Below are positions 8,982-17,084 of a stretch of DNA of 64,000 nucleotides, piece after piece. Location: the NCBI RefSeq assembly GCF_029892445.1, contig NZ_JARXVJ010000001.1:558001-622000 (forward strand), given 5' to 3'. The notes beneath the pieces were generated by a model. That model was not told the origin of the DNA. It made no database searches and was given only the letters and a program-made list of their open reading frames with translations. The translations under genes and the position numbers were made by a program. The DNA is from Chryseobacterium sp. H1D6B (GTDB lineage: Bacteria; Bacteroidota; Bacteroidia; Flavobacteriales; Weeksellaceae). The stretch's first letter is position 1, and each line of letters begins with the position of its first letter.

Positions 8982-9395
8982 ATGCAGGAAGACTGGAAGA
9001 ATAAACATATTGTATTTTTTGACGGAGAATGCGGCGTCTGTAATTTCTGGGTACAGTGGATTTTGGAGAGAGATAAAAAAGACGCATTTTTATTCGCTTC
9101 CCTGCAGTCGGGCTTTGGCCAGAAATTCTTGTCCGAAAGAGGCTTAGAGACAAAGGTTTTTAACACTTTATATCTTTGGAAGCCTGATCAGTATTATCTT
9201 GTAAAATCCCGTGCCGTAATACAAATTGCTAATTTGTTAGGAGGAATTTACACCCTACTAAACATCGGAAAGATCTTACCCGCTTTTACAGGTGATGTAT
9301 TTTATGATATGGTTTCAAGGAACCGTATGAAATTATCTGCCCAGAAATGTTTTCTGCCGGACCAGCATCAGAAAAAGAAATTTATTGAAGTTTAA
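8982..9395 (+). CDS. Thiol-disulfide oxidoreductase, DCC family
   Basis: 137 residues. The family signature FFDGECGVCNFWVQWIL opens the protein (residues about 11-27); DGxCxxC is the defining motif of DCC proteins, which have a predicted thioredoxin-like fold. It also contains the later family motifs LYLW and RAVIQIANLLGG. The substrate is unknown. It is followed by a bidirectional terminator hairpin shared with the amylase gene. Confidence 0.88.
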   Translation: MQEDWKNKHIVFFDGECGVCNFWVQWILERDKKDAFLFASLQSGFGQKFLSERGLETKVFNTLYLWKPDQYYLVKSRAVIQIANLLGGIYTLLNIGKILPAFTGDVFYDMVSRNRMKLSAQKCFLPDQHQKKKFIEV

Positions 9396-9467
9396 TGAGG
9401 ATGTTTTTAAACTTAAGATCATCAATAATTTCATTAAAACTTTACATTAAAAGTCATAACATAAAAA

Positions 9468-9502
9468 CAAACGGCCGTCTTCAGTGTTGAGACGGCCGTT
9501 TT
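9468..9502. terminator. Bidirectional terminator between DCC gene and amylase gene
   Basis: A perfect 11-bp stem AACGGCCGTCT / AGACGGCCGTT (9470-9480 and 9490-9500) with A- and T-rich flanks, between convergent genes. Confidence 0.8.
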
Positions 9503-9504
9503 CA

Positions 9505-10944
9505 TTATTGATTTAATGACCAGACAGAATAGCTGTTCGGCGGACATTGAATTTTCACCCATTTATTTCCCTGCGTTGTTGGATACCATGTTGAATTCCC
9601 AGTAAAATCTTTAATCTGCTGGCTGGTCCAATTAGTTTCAATCCATCTCTCCTGCCAGCTTGAAGAAGTATTAATGTAGACCACCAATCCCGGATTTCCG
9701 TTGTATCCGTTACGTCTTGCAATATATTCATCATTATCAGTATAAAGAATAGAAGTTGTTCCTGTAGCTTTATTGTTGTGGATCCAGATAAGATTGTTTA
9801 ATCTTTCTTTATTTAGCCATTCTTCATAATCCCTGTAAAATATAGTTGGATATCCTTCATGAGTAAGAATGTAAGCGTAAGCAGGCATTTTGTTATAGAT
9901 GATGTCCGTGTCGTGATTCGCCACAAAGGTTACTGCTTTGTAAGGATTTCTTTTCCACATCATATCATCATTCAAAGCATTGAGATTATTATTGTCAAAC
10001 GCTTCATCCATCTTATAATACGCCGCAAAGTCGAATACAGAACTGTTTGCGTTATTGGCCCATGATTCCAGGGTATTGACATTTGAATCCCATAGTTCAC
10101 CTACAGAAAATCCGCCTACATTGGCGTTCCAGGAATTCACCACCCATGGGCCGAATCCTTTTACATAATCAAATCTCCAGCCGTCGAATTTCATTACATT
10201 CTTATAATATTTACCCACAGAATCATCTCTTCCCCAAAGCCAGTCCTGAACATGGGGATTGGCGTGGCATAGATCCGGGAAACCACCAAAAGCTCCTTCG
10301 TCATTATTTCCGTAAGAATTTTTATAAAAGTCATTATAGTTTCTTATGAACTTTCCTGAAGCTACTCCTGAGAAATCTGTCCATGTATTTGTTCCGGTAA
10401 AAGGATTAGTCTGAGACTGCCCGCCGCTGTTGTGGTTGATCACAATATCTGCAAACACCTGCATGTTTTCAGCGTGTGCTTTGGTAATCAAAGCTTCAAG
10501 TTCTGTTCTTGAACCAAACCTTGTTTCTACACTTCCGTTTTGATTATAATTTCCAAAATCATAGTAATCTGTAGGATCATATCCCATGGAATAAGCTCCG
10601 TTCTGCGCTTTTGAAGCCGGTGGCAGCCAGACTGCATTTATTCCTGCATCCGACCAGGATGTCACTTTATCTTTAACGGCATTCCACCAAGTTCCGCCCT
10701 CCGGAACATCCCAATAAAACCCCTGCATCAAAACGCCTCCTCCAGGTCCCGAAATAAATTTTCCATTGACAGATCCGCTTCCTGTGCTGAAAGGTTTTCC
10801 ATCATGATGGGTCACATTCACCGTCTTGCTGTGAACCTCCAGCTTTTCAGAAGTTTCATTCACTGCCGTATCATCTGCCTGACAAGAATTAATAAACAAT
10901 ACACTTAAAAAAGAAAGTAATACCAATGTGTTTTTCATATTCAA
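9505..10944 (-). CDS. Secreted alpha-amylase, GH13 (archaeal-type, GH13_7-like) lipoprotein
   Basis: 479 residues. A lipoprotein signal ends at Cys21 (LFINSC), so it is exported and lipid-anchored. The GH13 barrel shows region I ADIVINH (165-171), region II GWRFDYVKG with nucleophile Asp259, region III GELWD with acid/base Glu283, and region IV VANHDTD with Asp345. It hydrolyses internal alpha-1,4 bonds of starch or glycogen. Long stretches (MQGFYWDVP, SMGYDPTDYYD, TIFYRDYEEWLNKE) closely match what I remember of Pyrococcus/Thermococcus extracellular amylases. No SusCD pair is adjacent, so it is not in a classic starch-utilisation locus here. It ends at the bidirectional terminator at 9468-9502. 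Confidence 0.92.
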   Translation of the reverse strand: MNMKNTLVLLSFLSVLFINSCQADDTAVNETSEKLEVHSKTVNVTHHDGKPFSTGSGSVNGKFISGPGGGVLMQGFYWDVPEGGTWWNAVKDKVTSWSDAGINAVWLPPASKAQNGAYSMGYDPTDYYDFGNYNQNGSVETRFGSRTELEALITKAHAENMQVFADIVINHNSGGQSQTNPFTGTNTWTDFSGVASGKFIRNYNDFYKNSYGNNDEGAFGGFPDLCHANPHVQDWLWGRDDSVGKYYKNVMKFDGWRFDYVKGFGPWVVNSWNANVGGFSVGELWDSNVNTLESWANNANSSVFDFAAYYKMDEAFDNNNLNALNDDMMWKRNPYKAVTFVANHDTDIIYNKMPAYAYILTHEGYPTIFYRDYEEWLNKERLNNLIWIHNNKATGTTSILYTDNDEYIARRNGYNGNPGLVVYINTSSSWQERWIETNWTSQQIKDFTGNSTWYPTTQGNKWVKIQCPPNSYSVWSLNQ

Positions 10945-11113
10945 TGATCTAATTGTTAATCTATTAACTAAATTACAATTTTATTAAAATAAATTCTAAA
11001 CAGTGTGAAATATTTTTATTTTTAATCAAGAGATGAATAAAAACATTATTATTAATTTTCATTAAAAAATCATAAACTTATAAGATTTTCCAAACAATTT
11101 TTCTTTTAATCCA

Positions 11114-11121
11114 TATATTTG
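11114..11121 (+). promoter_or_regulatory. -7 promoter element just upstream of the DUF4290 gene
   Basis: TATATTTG, an exact TAnnTTTG match ending only six bases before the ATG at 11128. If used, transcription would begin at or next to the start codon (leaderless mRNA). Confidence 0.5.
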
Positions 11122-11127
11122 CATACT

Positions 11128-11790
11128 ATGGAATATAATACCCAAAAAACGCAGCTTCATATGCCGGAATACGGCAGAATTATACAACAGTTGGTTGAGC
11201 GCTGCAAAGAGGTTTCAGACAGAAATGAAAGAAGCGATATGGCATTGGCTATCATCGATTTTATGGGTCAAAGAAACCCCCAGCTTCGTGATGAAGAAAA
11301 TTATAAGCATAAACTTTGGGATCATCTATTTATTTTAGCAAGTTATGATTTGGACGTAGACTCTCCTTATCCCTTCCCTACCAGAGAACAGCTGGCAGAG
11401 AAACCTAAAACAATGGAATATCCTAAACTTCAAGGTGAATTTAAATTTTACGGAAAGAGTATTCTTCAATTAATAGATAATGCAATAAAGCTAGAACCAG
11501 GCGACGAAAAAGAAGCACTGATAGAAGTGATTGCAAACAATATGAAGAAATCTTATAATGTTTATAATAAAGAACATGTTACAGATGACGTTATCTTCCG
11601 TCATTTGAAAGAGTTATCGGAAAACAGACTGGATCTTACAGGAATAGAATCTTTGGAGAAAAGCAAGATCTATTACACGACCAACAACCGAAATAACAAT
11701 ATCAATAAGAATAATAACAACAATAATAAGAACCAACCTAATAAAAGAAGGCATAACAATAATAACAACAACCATAAAAACAGAAAGTAA
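11128..11790 (+). CDS. DUF4290 domain-containing protein
   Basis: 220 residues. The head MEYNTQKTQLHMPEYGR and the block DFMGQRNPQLRD are characteristic of the Bacteroidota-specific DUF4290 family, of unknown function. The last 35 or so residues are a low-complexity tail of Asn with Arg and Lys. A TTG nine bases earlier is in frame, but the ATG at 11128 matches the family start. Its stop is directly followed by the ATG of murA, so translational coupling is likely. Confidence 0.88.
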   Translation: MEYNTQKTQLHMPEYGRIIQQLVERCKEVSDRNERSDMALAIIDFMGQRNPQLRDEENYKHKLWDHLFILASYDLDVDSPYPFPTREQLAEKPKTMEYPKLQGEFKFYGKSILQLIDNAIKLEPGDEKEALIEVIANNMKKSYNVYNKEHVTDDVIFRHLKELSENRLDLTGIESLEKSKIYYTTNNRNNNINKNNNNNNKNQPNKRRHNNNNNNHKNRK

Positions 11791-13098
11791 ATGAGTGGAA
11801 CGTTTCAAATAAGAGGAGGAAAAAGACTGCAAGGTGAAATTACTCCACAGGGAGCAAAAAATGAAGCTTTACAAATTTTATGTGCAGTTCTATTAACTGA
11901 TGAAGAAGTTAGAATTAAAAATATCCCTGATATTCATGATGTAAACAGATTAATTGAGATTCTGGGAGACTTCGGAGTAAAAGTGACCAAAAATGGACAC
12001 GGGGATTATACTTTTAAGGCTGACAAGGTAAATTTTGATTACATAAAATCCAACGAGTTCAAAAAAGACGGTGCCAGATTACGCGGTTCCATCATGCTTA
12101 TGGGTCCGATGCTTGCAAGATATGGTGAAGCTTATATGCCGACACCGGGAGGTGATAAAATAGGAAGAAGAAGATTAGATACTCACTTTCAGGGTCTTGT
12201 AGAATTAGGCGCTGAATTTCATTATGATGAGGAAGAATATTTCTATTCATTAAAAGCTAAAGAACTTAACGGTAAATTCATCTTATTAGAAGAAGCTTCT
12301 GTAACGGGTACTGCTAATATTGTAATGGCCGCAGCCTTAGCAAAAGGCAAAACAAGAATTTACAACGCTGCCTGCGAACCTTATCTGCAGCAGCTATGTA
12401 AAATGCTGAACAGAATGGGGGCTAATATTTCAGGAATAGGTTCCAACCTAGTAACAATTGAAGGAGTAGCTCATTTACACGGAACAGAACATACAATGCT
12501 TCCAGATATGGTAGAAATCGGTTCTTGGATCGGTCTTGCTGCTATGACGAAGTCTGAACTTACTATAAAAAATGTAAACTGGAACCAATTAGGTGTTATT
12601 CCAAATACATTCAGAAAACTGGGAATCCAGCTTGAACAGAGCAATGATGATATTCACATTCCTGCTCAGGAACATTATAGAATCCAGAAATTTATTGACG
12701 GTTCAATTCTTACTATTTCTGATGCGCCGTGGCCGGGATTCACTCCGGATCTATTATCCATTATTTTAGTGGTGGCTACTCAGGCAAAAGGAAGTCTTTT
12801 GGTACACCAGAAAATGTTTGAATCAAGATTATTCTTCGTGGATAAATTAATTGATATGGGAGCACAGATCATTTTATGTGATCCGCACAGAGCAACAGTT
12901 ATCGGCCTCAACCAAGAAAATCCGCTTCGAGGAACCACAATGGTATCGCCTGATATCAGAGCCGGGAATGCCCTTCTTATCGCAGCACTTTCTGCTGAAG
13001 GGAAATCAATTATTCATAACATCGAGCAGATCGACAGAGGGTATGAAAATATCGACGGAAGACTGAAAGCAATCGGTGCCGATATTGAAAGAATTTAA
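11791..13098 (+). CDS. murA: UDP-N-acetylglucosamine 1-carboxyvinyltransferase
   Basis: 435 residues. It catalyses the first committed step of peptidoglycan synthesis: transfer of enolpyruvate from PEP to UDP-GlcNAc, in the cytosol. Recognisable are GGKRLQGEITPQGAKN at the N-terminus and the active-site loop TPGGDKIGRR (about 118-127). In that loop the position of the catalytic, fosfomycin-reactive Cys (Cys115 in E. coli) is Asp122. The C-terminus has SPDIRAGNALLIAAL and the closing RGYENIDGRLKAIGADIERI. It starts at the base after the DUF4290 stop and ends before a hairpin terminator. Confidence 0.96.
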   Translation: MSGTFQIRGGKRLQGEITPQGAKNEALQILCAVLLTDEEVRIKNIPDIHDVNRLIEILGDFGVKVTKNGHGDYTFKADKVNFDYIKSNEFKKDGARLRGSIMLMGPMLARYGEAYMPTPGGDKIGRRRLDTHFQGLVELGAEFHYDEEEYFYSLKAKELNGKFILLEEASVTGTANIVMAAALAKGKTRIYNAACEPYLQQLCKMLNRMGANISGIGSNLVTIEGVAHLHGTEHTMLPDMVEIGSWIGLAAMTKSELTIKNVNWNQLGVIPNTFRKLGIQLEQSNDDIHIPAQEHYRIQKFIDGSILTISDAPWPGFTPDLLSIILVVATQAKGSLLVHQKMFESRLFFVDKLIDMGAQIILCDPHRATVIGLNQENPLRGTTMVSPDIRAGNALLIAALSAEGKSIIHNIEQIDRGYENIDGRLKAIGADIERI

Positions 13099-13148
13099 AA
13101 ATAGTATAAATTACGGATTTAAGATCCAGATAATTTTTAAAACGATAA

Positions 13149-13187
13149 AAAAAAAATCCGGAAAAGTAAAACTCTTCCGGATTTTTT
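13149..13187 (+). terminator. Terminator downstream of murA
   Basis: AATCCGG / CCGGATT hairpin with a short loop followed by six T's. It lies 50 bases after the murA stop, between murA and the convergent gene at 13193. Confidence 0.75.
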
Positions 13188-13192
13188 ATGAT

Positions 13193-13981
13193 TTAATTAC
13201 TGAGACGTATTTCTATTCTATTTTCTCTTTCTCTCTTTTCCAGCATTCGTGCTTTAATCAAAACTCCGATCCGAAAAAAACAAAACTGGTAAAACAAGAT
13301 ATAATTTCTATTTTTCTTCGGTTTATAATAATCATCCAAAGTATCTGTAATCACCTTTATTATATTTTTCCACTCCATACTGCAGTTATTAAGAATAAGC
13401 TGGTCATAATGGTCAATCTTCAAAAACTGCATCTCTCCTTGGTCATTCAGTTCACGCAGCTGTCCGGGATTAGAAGCAATAGATAAAAATTCACCACCCA
13501 GGCGCGAATTCTCATCTGCTGGTATAACCACGGCCTCTTTTATCATGGGAGCCAATATTTCCGGAGGATAATATTCAACTGCAGCATGTTCCCATTCAAA
13601 AGGGATCTGCACAAAAGAAATATCTTTAGTATCATTTATATAATGACAGCACATTCTTAAAAAGACATAGTCGTTATTCGTATTTCCAATCCATAGTACA
13701 GCATAAAGATCTGGGTCTTTTAAGCGCTGGTTAAGCTCAATCCAATTGGCTTCTGCAGAAAAATAATTATGAGTTTCTTTACCGTCATGCTCCAGATCTG
13801 AAAAAAATTCTGATTCATTGATCTTTTTCCAAAATTCTGTACGTCCATTCATTTCCTGAAGAGGTCCTATTCCGGGTATTTCATTCATGCAGAAGGCCTC
13901 ACCTTCCAGAAGATTATTCTGTACGGCATTTCGCAGGCAGCCATATGTGGAAAAAGAAGCGGTAATGTGCAGATATTTCAT
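13193..13981 (-). CDS. DUF1835 (possibly with DUF3658) protein of unknown function
   Basis: 262 residues, no signal peptide. The N-terminal pattern LHITAS...LRNAVQNNLLEGEAFCMNE followed by GIGPL and a W-containing helix fits the DUF1835 family, which is usually followed by DUF3658; the match is by eye and moderate. YAVLWIGNTNNDYVFLRMCC resembles the core of this family (LWxGxxxxDxLxLR). The function is unknown. It lies on the minus strand downstream of the DUF2207 gene, 41 bases away, and may be the last gene of that transcript. Confidence 0.6.
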   Translation of the reverse strand: MKYLHITASFSTYGCLRNAVQNNLLEGEAFCMNEIPGIGPLQEMNGRTEFWKKINESEFFSDLEHDGKETHNYFSAEANWIELNQRLKDPDLYAVLWIGNTNNDYVFLRMCCHYINDTKDISFVQIPFEWEHAAVEYYPPEILAPMIKEAVVIPADENSRLGGEFLSIASNPGQLRELNDQGEMQFLKIDHYDQLILNNCSMEWKNIIKVITDTLDDYYKPKKNRNYILFYQFCFFRIGVLIKARMLEKRERENRIEIRLSN

Positions 13982-14022
13982 TTTAAATCAATCTCTATTA
14001 ATACTTATAATTTTGGGACAGC

Positions 14023-15942
14023 CTACCAGCCGCCTCCGCCTCCGCCTCCGCCGCCACCGCCGGAGAATCCACCGCCGCCAGAACCGCTTCCGGAACTGGA
14101 AGGCTGCGTAGATGCAGACTGTATAGAATGGGTAAGGCTTGAATTCAGTGTATTTCCGAAACTGTAATACCCTATCGCACTTCCGACATACCAATTGTTA
14201 TTGTACTCTACTGACATTTTTTTCAGCATTTCATCAAATTTCTTTCCCCAGATATCATCCACTCCCAGTACCATGGCAAAAGGAAGCAGTTTTTCAAAAA
14301 CCTGAGGGGTCATCTGCGGCGGATTATGAAATTTAAGCTGTTCATTTTCGGCAGCACCCATGTACATTTTAAAGCCGTCAATTAAAGACTGTTTTCTTAA
14401 CTTTTCTTCAGAAGGCCTCTTGATCAGGTATTGATAAATAATCAACGAAGTGAATCCTAAAACAATAAAAATATAGCAGATCGTAAAATTATTGTCAATC
14501 GTAAATTCGTGCTGCGTAAATATCAATTTTCCTAAAAAGATGAAAATCAGCACAGGAACAACTAAGAAAAATTTAAATAAGGCCGGAAAAGCTTTAAATA
14601 AAAATGCAGCAACAATGAAAATTACAAACAGAAATCCGTAGATAAATATTCCGATAATAATTTTTTCAGCTTCCGGAAACAGATTATAGCTGATGAATAA
14701 ACCAAGAGCATAGATTACTGTGATAAGTAAAGCCGGCAGTATAAGCTTGCTGGTATTATTTCCTTCTGTTAAGAGCTTATCATACTGAAATTTCAGAGTT
14801 TCTTTAAAATTAGTCACCACTCTTTCAATGCTGGGATCATATGTGCCGTCAAATTCCACAGTCTGCCTGCCCGCTATGAAGAGTGTATTCATCAGGTTTA
14901 TTTCTTCTTTTGGCAGCAGTTCATCCGCATCTTTCAGCTTTTCGATTGTAAATTTTTTACTGCTGAAAATTCCGAAAACACCGGAGTCTTTACTTTCAAT
15001 GATCTTTACATATCCTTTTACAGCAAGATTAACAATGGCTGCTGTTAAATATTTATTCTTAAAATTTTCGCTTTTGATATATCCTAAAGAAGCAGGTGAA
15101 AGATCTTCAGGAACATTGAACTGCGGATAAACAACCGGAGCCTCAGGATCAACACCGTATTTTTTCCAGGTGCTGTAATAATAAAATAACAGCCCGAGGA
15201 ATATTAAAAGCCCGGCTATTAAAATACCGTATTTTTCAATGAAAGTGGGCGGCGGCGGGGGAACCATAATTCCTTTTTTGAAGCCTACCGCTATGGTCAG
15301 CCCTTCATTGGCTTTAAGATGAGAGGCGCTCCATTTAATGGAATGATCAGACAAAACTGAAACACTACAGTTTTGAGAATTACTTCCGTATGCCCCCGTG
15401 TAACATGAATTCTGAATAATTCCGGCACCTTCAGGCAGATTAACTATTGCTGAAATAGAATCTACATCAAAATCCCAATATGTTCCGTTTACATTCCAGT
15501 ATAATTCATCATATTTATCAAAAAAGCCGATCTGGTTCTTTGTTGTATATTTTATTTCATAATCATAGTCTCCGGGCGTCAGTATAACATCTTTGTTTCC
15601 TACATAAATTTTCAGGAATCCGTCTTCTATTTCCTTGTGATAATCTTCTTCAACCCCATTTTTCTTAATGGAAATGATGTCGTAGTTTACTTTTTGAGTG
15701 GTCTTATTTAGGTTCCGTGATAAAGGCAGTGCCCTGTAAATCCCTCTTTTTATATTATTTCCTAAACTGTGGACTTTGATATCTTCAGTAATCGTAAGAC
15801 CTGAATTTTTATCAACATCAATATTGGAATGAAAAGAAAGAATTCTCTCTGAGCCATCCGCAATAGAAACCTGCTCTAGATCATCCTGAGCAAAACCCGC
15901 TGTAAAAAACAGAAGATAAAGAAGAAGCAAGAATTTTTTCAT
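14023..15942 (-). CDS. DUF2207 domain-containing membrane protein
   Basis: 639 residues. A signal peptide (residues 1-18) is followed by the extracytoplasmic DUF2207 domain (about 20-230), with the typical GIYRALPL, FDKYDELYWNVNGTYWDF and GLTIAVGFKKG blocks. One membrane segment lies near 240-260 and a further pair near 400-500. The protein ends in a long glycine run (GGGGFSGGGGGG). Such Gly-rich ends are normal for this family. The function is unknown. It is a close partner of LemA (3-base gap), a pairing common in bacteria. Confidence 0.88.
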   Translation of the reverse strand: MKKFLLLLYLLFFTAGFAQDDLEQVSIADGSERILSFHSNIDVDKNSGLTITEDIKVHSLGNNIKRGIYRALPLSRNLNKTTQKVNYDIISIKKNGVEEDYHKEIEDGFLKIYVGNKDVILTPGDYDYEIKYTTKNQIGFFDKYDELYWNVNGTYWDFDVDSISAIVNLPEGAGIIQNSCYTGAYGSNSQNCSVSVLSDHSIKWSASHLKANEGLTIAVGFKKGIMVPPPPPTFIEKYGILIAGLLIFLGLLFYYYSTWKKYGVDPEAPVVYPQFNVPEDLSPASLGYIKSENFKNKYLTAAIVNLAVKGYVKIIESKDSGVFGIFSSKKFTIEKLKDADELLPKEEINLMNTLFIAGRQTVEFDGTYDPSIERVVTNFKETLKFQYDKLLTEGNNTSKLILPALLITVIYALGLFISYNLFPEAEKIIIGIFIYGFLFVIFIVAAFLFKAFPALFKFFLVVPVLIFIFLGKLIFTQHEFTIDNNFTICYIFIVLGFTSLIIYQYLIKRPSEEKLRKQSLIDGFKMYMGAAENEQLKFHNPPQMTPQVFEKLLPFAMVLGVDDIWGKKFDEMLKKMSVEYNNNWYVGSAIGYYSFGNTLNSSLTHSIQSASTQPSSSGSGSGGGGFSGGGGGGGGGGGW

Positions 15943-15945
15943 AGC

Positions 15946-16503
15946 TTAAAATTTCACAGATGGAACTTCTCTTTCTGCAATATTGTCAAGCTCGAAGAAC
16001 GGCGATTTCTCAAATTTATACATGTTCGCAATGATATTGCTTGGAAAAGATTCTACCAATGTATTATTTTCTCTTACGGTTCCGTTGTAATATCTTCTTG
16101 ATTTTTCGATGTCATTTTCTATAGAGGTAAGCTCTGCCTGCAGCTGCTGGAAATTAGCATTGGCTTTCAGATCCGGATACTGTTCTGCAACAGCAAATAA
16201 GTTCATCATAGCCTGATTCAGGTTTTTCTCTGCAGCCTCTTTAGCCTCAACAGAATTGGCGCCTACTGCCTGTGTTCTTGCTCTGGTAACGCTTTCAAAG
16301 GTTTCGCGCTCATGAGATGCATATCCTTTTACCGTTTCTACAAGATTTGGAATCAGATCATGACGTTTTTTAAGCATCACATCAATACTGCTCCATGCTT
16401 CCTGCACCAGATTTCTCAGTTTTACCAGACGGTTATAAATAGATACTCCATAAAGAAGAAATATTATAACTAAAGCTAGGACAATAATAATAATCGCAAT
16501 CAT
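15946..16503 (-). CDS. lemA: LemA family protein
   Basis: 185 residues. An N-terminal transmembrane helix (about residues 2-22) is followed by the alpha-helical LemA domain with YNRLVKLRNLVQEAWSSID, KKRHDLIPNLVETVKGYASHE and RRYYNGTVRENN, all diagnostic. It is a membrane-anchored protein of unclear function. It is first in an operon with the DUF2207 protein on the minus strand. Confidence 0.92.
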   Translation of the reverse strand: MIAIIIIVLALVIIFLLYGVSIYNRLVKLRNLVQEAWSSIDVMLKKRHDLIPNLVETVKGYASHERETFESVTRARTQAVGANSVEAKEAAEKNLNQAMMNLFAVAEQYPDLKANANFQQLQAELTSIENDIEKSRRYYNGTVRENNTLVESFPSNIIANMYKFEKSPFFELDNIAEREVPSVKF

Positions 16504-16560
16504 AAGTATTTGTTTTAATTAGGTTAAAAATAGTATTTTTTTTCATTCTTCTGGAAAATA

Positions 16561-16588
16561 AAAAAAAGCGTTCAGTAAACTGAACACC
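16561..16588 (-). terminator. Terminator of the NIL-domain gene
   Basis: Perfect hairpin GTTCAGT-AA-ACTGAAC (16570-16585). On the minus strand it is followed by a run of seven T's, 30 bases after the stop of the gene at 16617. Confidence 0.75.
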
Positions 16589-16616
16589 TTTCGTAATTAA
16601 AACTATATGGAACTAC

Positions 16617-16928
16617 TTAAGAATACTTCCTGCAGATATACTCTACTGTTGTATTCAAAAGTTTATTTTGATTCAGAAACAGCTCAAGTTCACGGCTGTC
16701 TTCTGAATTAGCATTGATATATAATTGAACTGAACCAAAGCTGCGCCCTTCTACATACTCCACATTGGCAGACAGCACCCTGTGACAAATCCCAAATTGA
16801 GTATAAATAGTATTTAATAAATGTTCAAATTTCATTTTTCCATTTAATTCTATTTCCAGTATCAACTCTTTGGTTGGCAGGTTTAAATTTTTTTGTAATA
16901 CCTGCAGATTTGGATTAGGTGTAATCAT
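16617..16928 (-). CDS. Stand-alone NIL-domain protein
   Basis: 103 residues, a single ferredoxin-like NIL domain. Segments LILEIELNG, FGICHRVLSANVEYVEGRSFG, VQLYIN and NTTVEYI follow the NIL pattern found at the C-terminus of the methionine ABC-transporter ATPase MetN, where it binds methionine and inhibits transport. Here there is no ATPase, so it probably acts as a small sulfur-amino-acid sensor or carrier; that role is inferred. It stands alone with its own promoter and terminator and has a striking palindromic operator upstream. Confidence 0.78.
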   Translation of the reverse strand: MITPNPNLQVLQKNLNLPTKELILEIELNGKMKFEHLLNTIYTQFGICHRVLSANVEYVEGRSFGSVQLYINANSEDSRELELFLNQNKLLNTTVEYICRKYS

Positions 16929-16988
16929 AATTAATTTTTTTGGTTAAAAACTTTAGATCATTTGTTCATTCTTGTTTTAAATCTTTCA

Positions 16989-17019
16989 CAAAAATATAAA
17001 AAATTATTAGTCCACCAAA
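16989..17019 (-). promoter_or_regulatory. Promoter of the NIL-domain gene (TTTG-N19-TATTTTTG)
   Basis: On the minus strand a -33 TTTG (17016-17019) and an exact -7 TATTTTTG (16989-16996) are separated by 19 bases, the Bacteroidota consensus spacing. About 60 bases of leader follow before the ATG. Confidence 0.65.
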
Positions 17020-17038
17020 TTAGTAGACTAATAATTTT
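17000..17038. promoter_or_regulatory. 39-bp near-perfect palindrome (operator) over the NIL promoter
   Basis: Arms of 13 perfect base pairs (17000-17012 and 17026-17038), with further symmetry toward the centre at 17019; only two of the 19 pairs mismatch. The core reads TAGTCCACCAAATTAGTAGA. It covers the -33 box and spacer of the promoter, which suits a repressor. Length and form fit dimeric winged-helix regulators such as Rrf2-type sulfur regulators; the family is inferred. Confidence 0.7.
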
Positions 17039-17050
17039 AAAATTTAACAT

Positions 17051-17080
17051 AAAAAAAGAGAAGTTGTGATACTTCTCTTT
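17051..17080 (-). terminator. Terminator of the YiiX-like gene
   Basis: Hairpin AAAGAGAAGT / ACTTCTCTTT (17055-17064 and 17071-17080). On the minus strand it ends in a T run, and it begins 5 bases past the stop codon. Confidence 0.75.
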
Positions 17081-17084
17081 ACTT

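Noticed and set aside
13967-14194. Proline-rich and arginine-rich reading frames opposite the end of the DUF2207 gene
   Set aside because: They are mirror images of the glycine run of the real gene on the other strand (GGC/GGA codons read as CCG/CGC).
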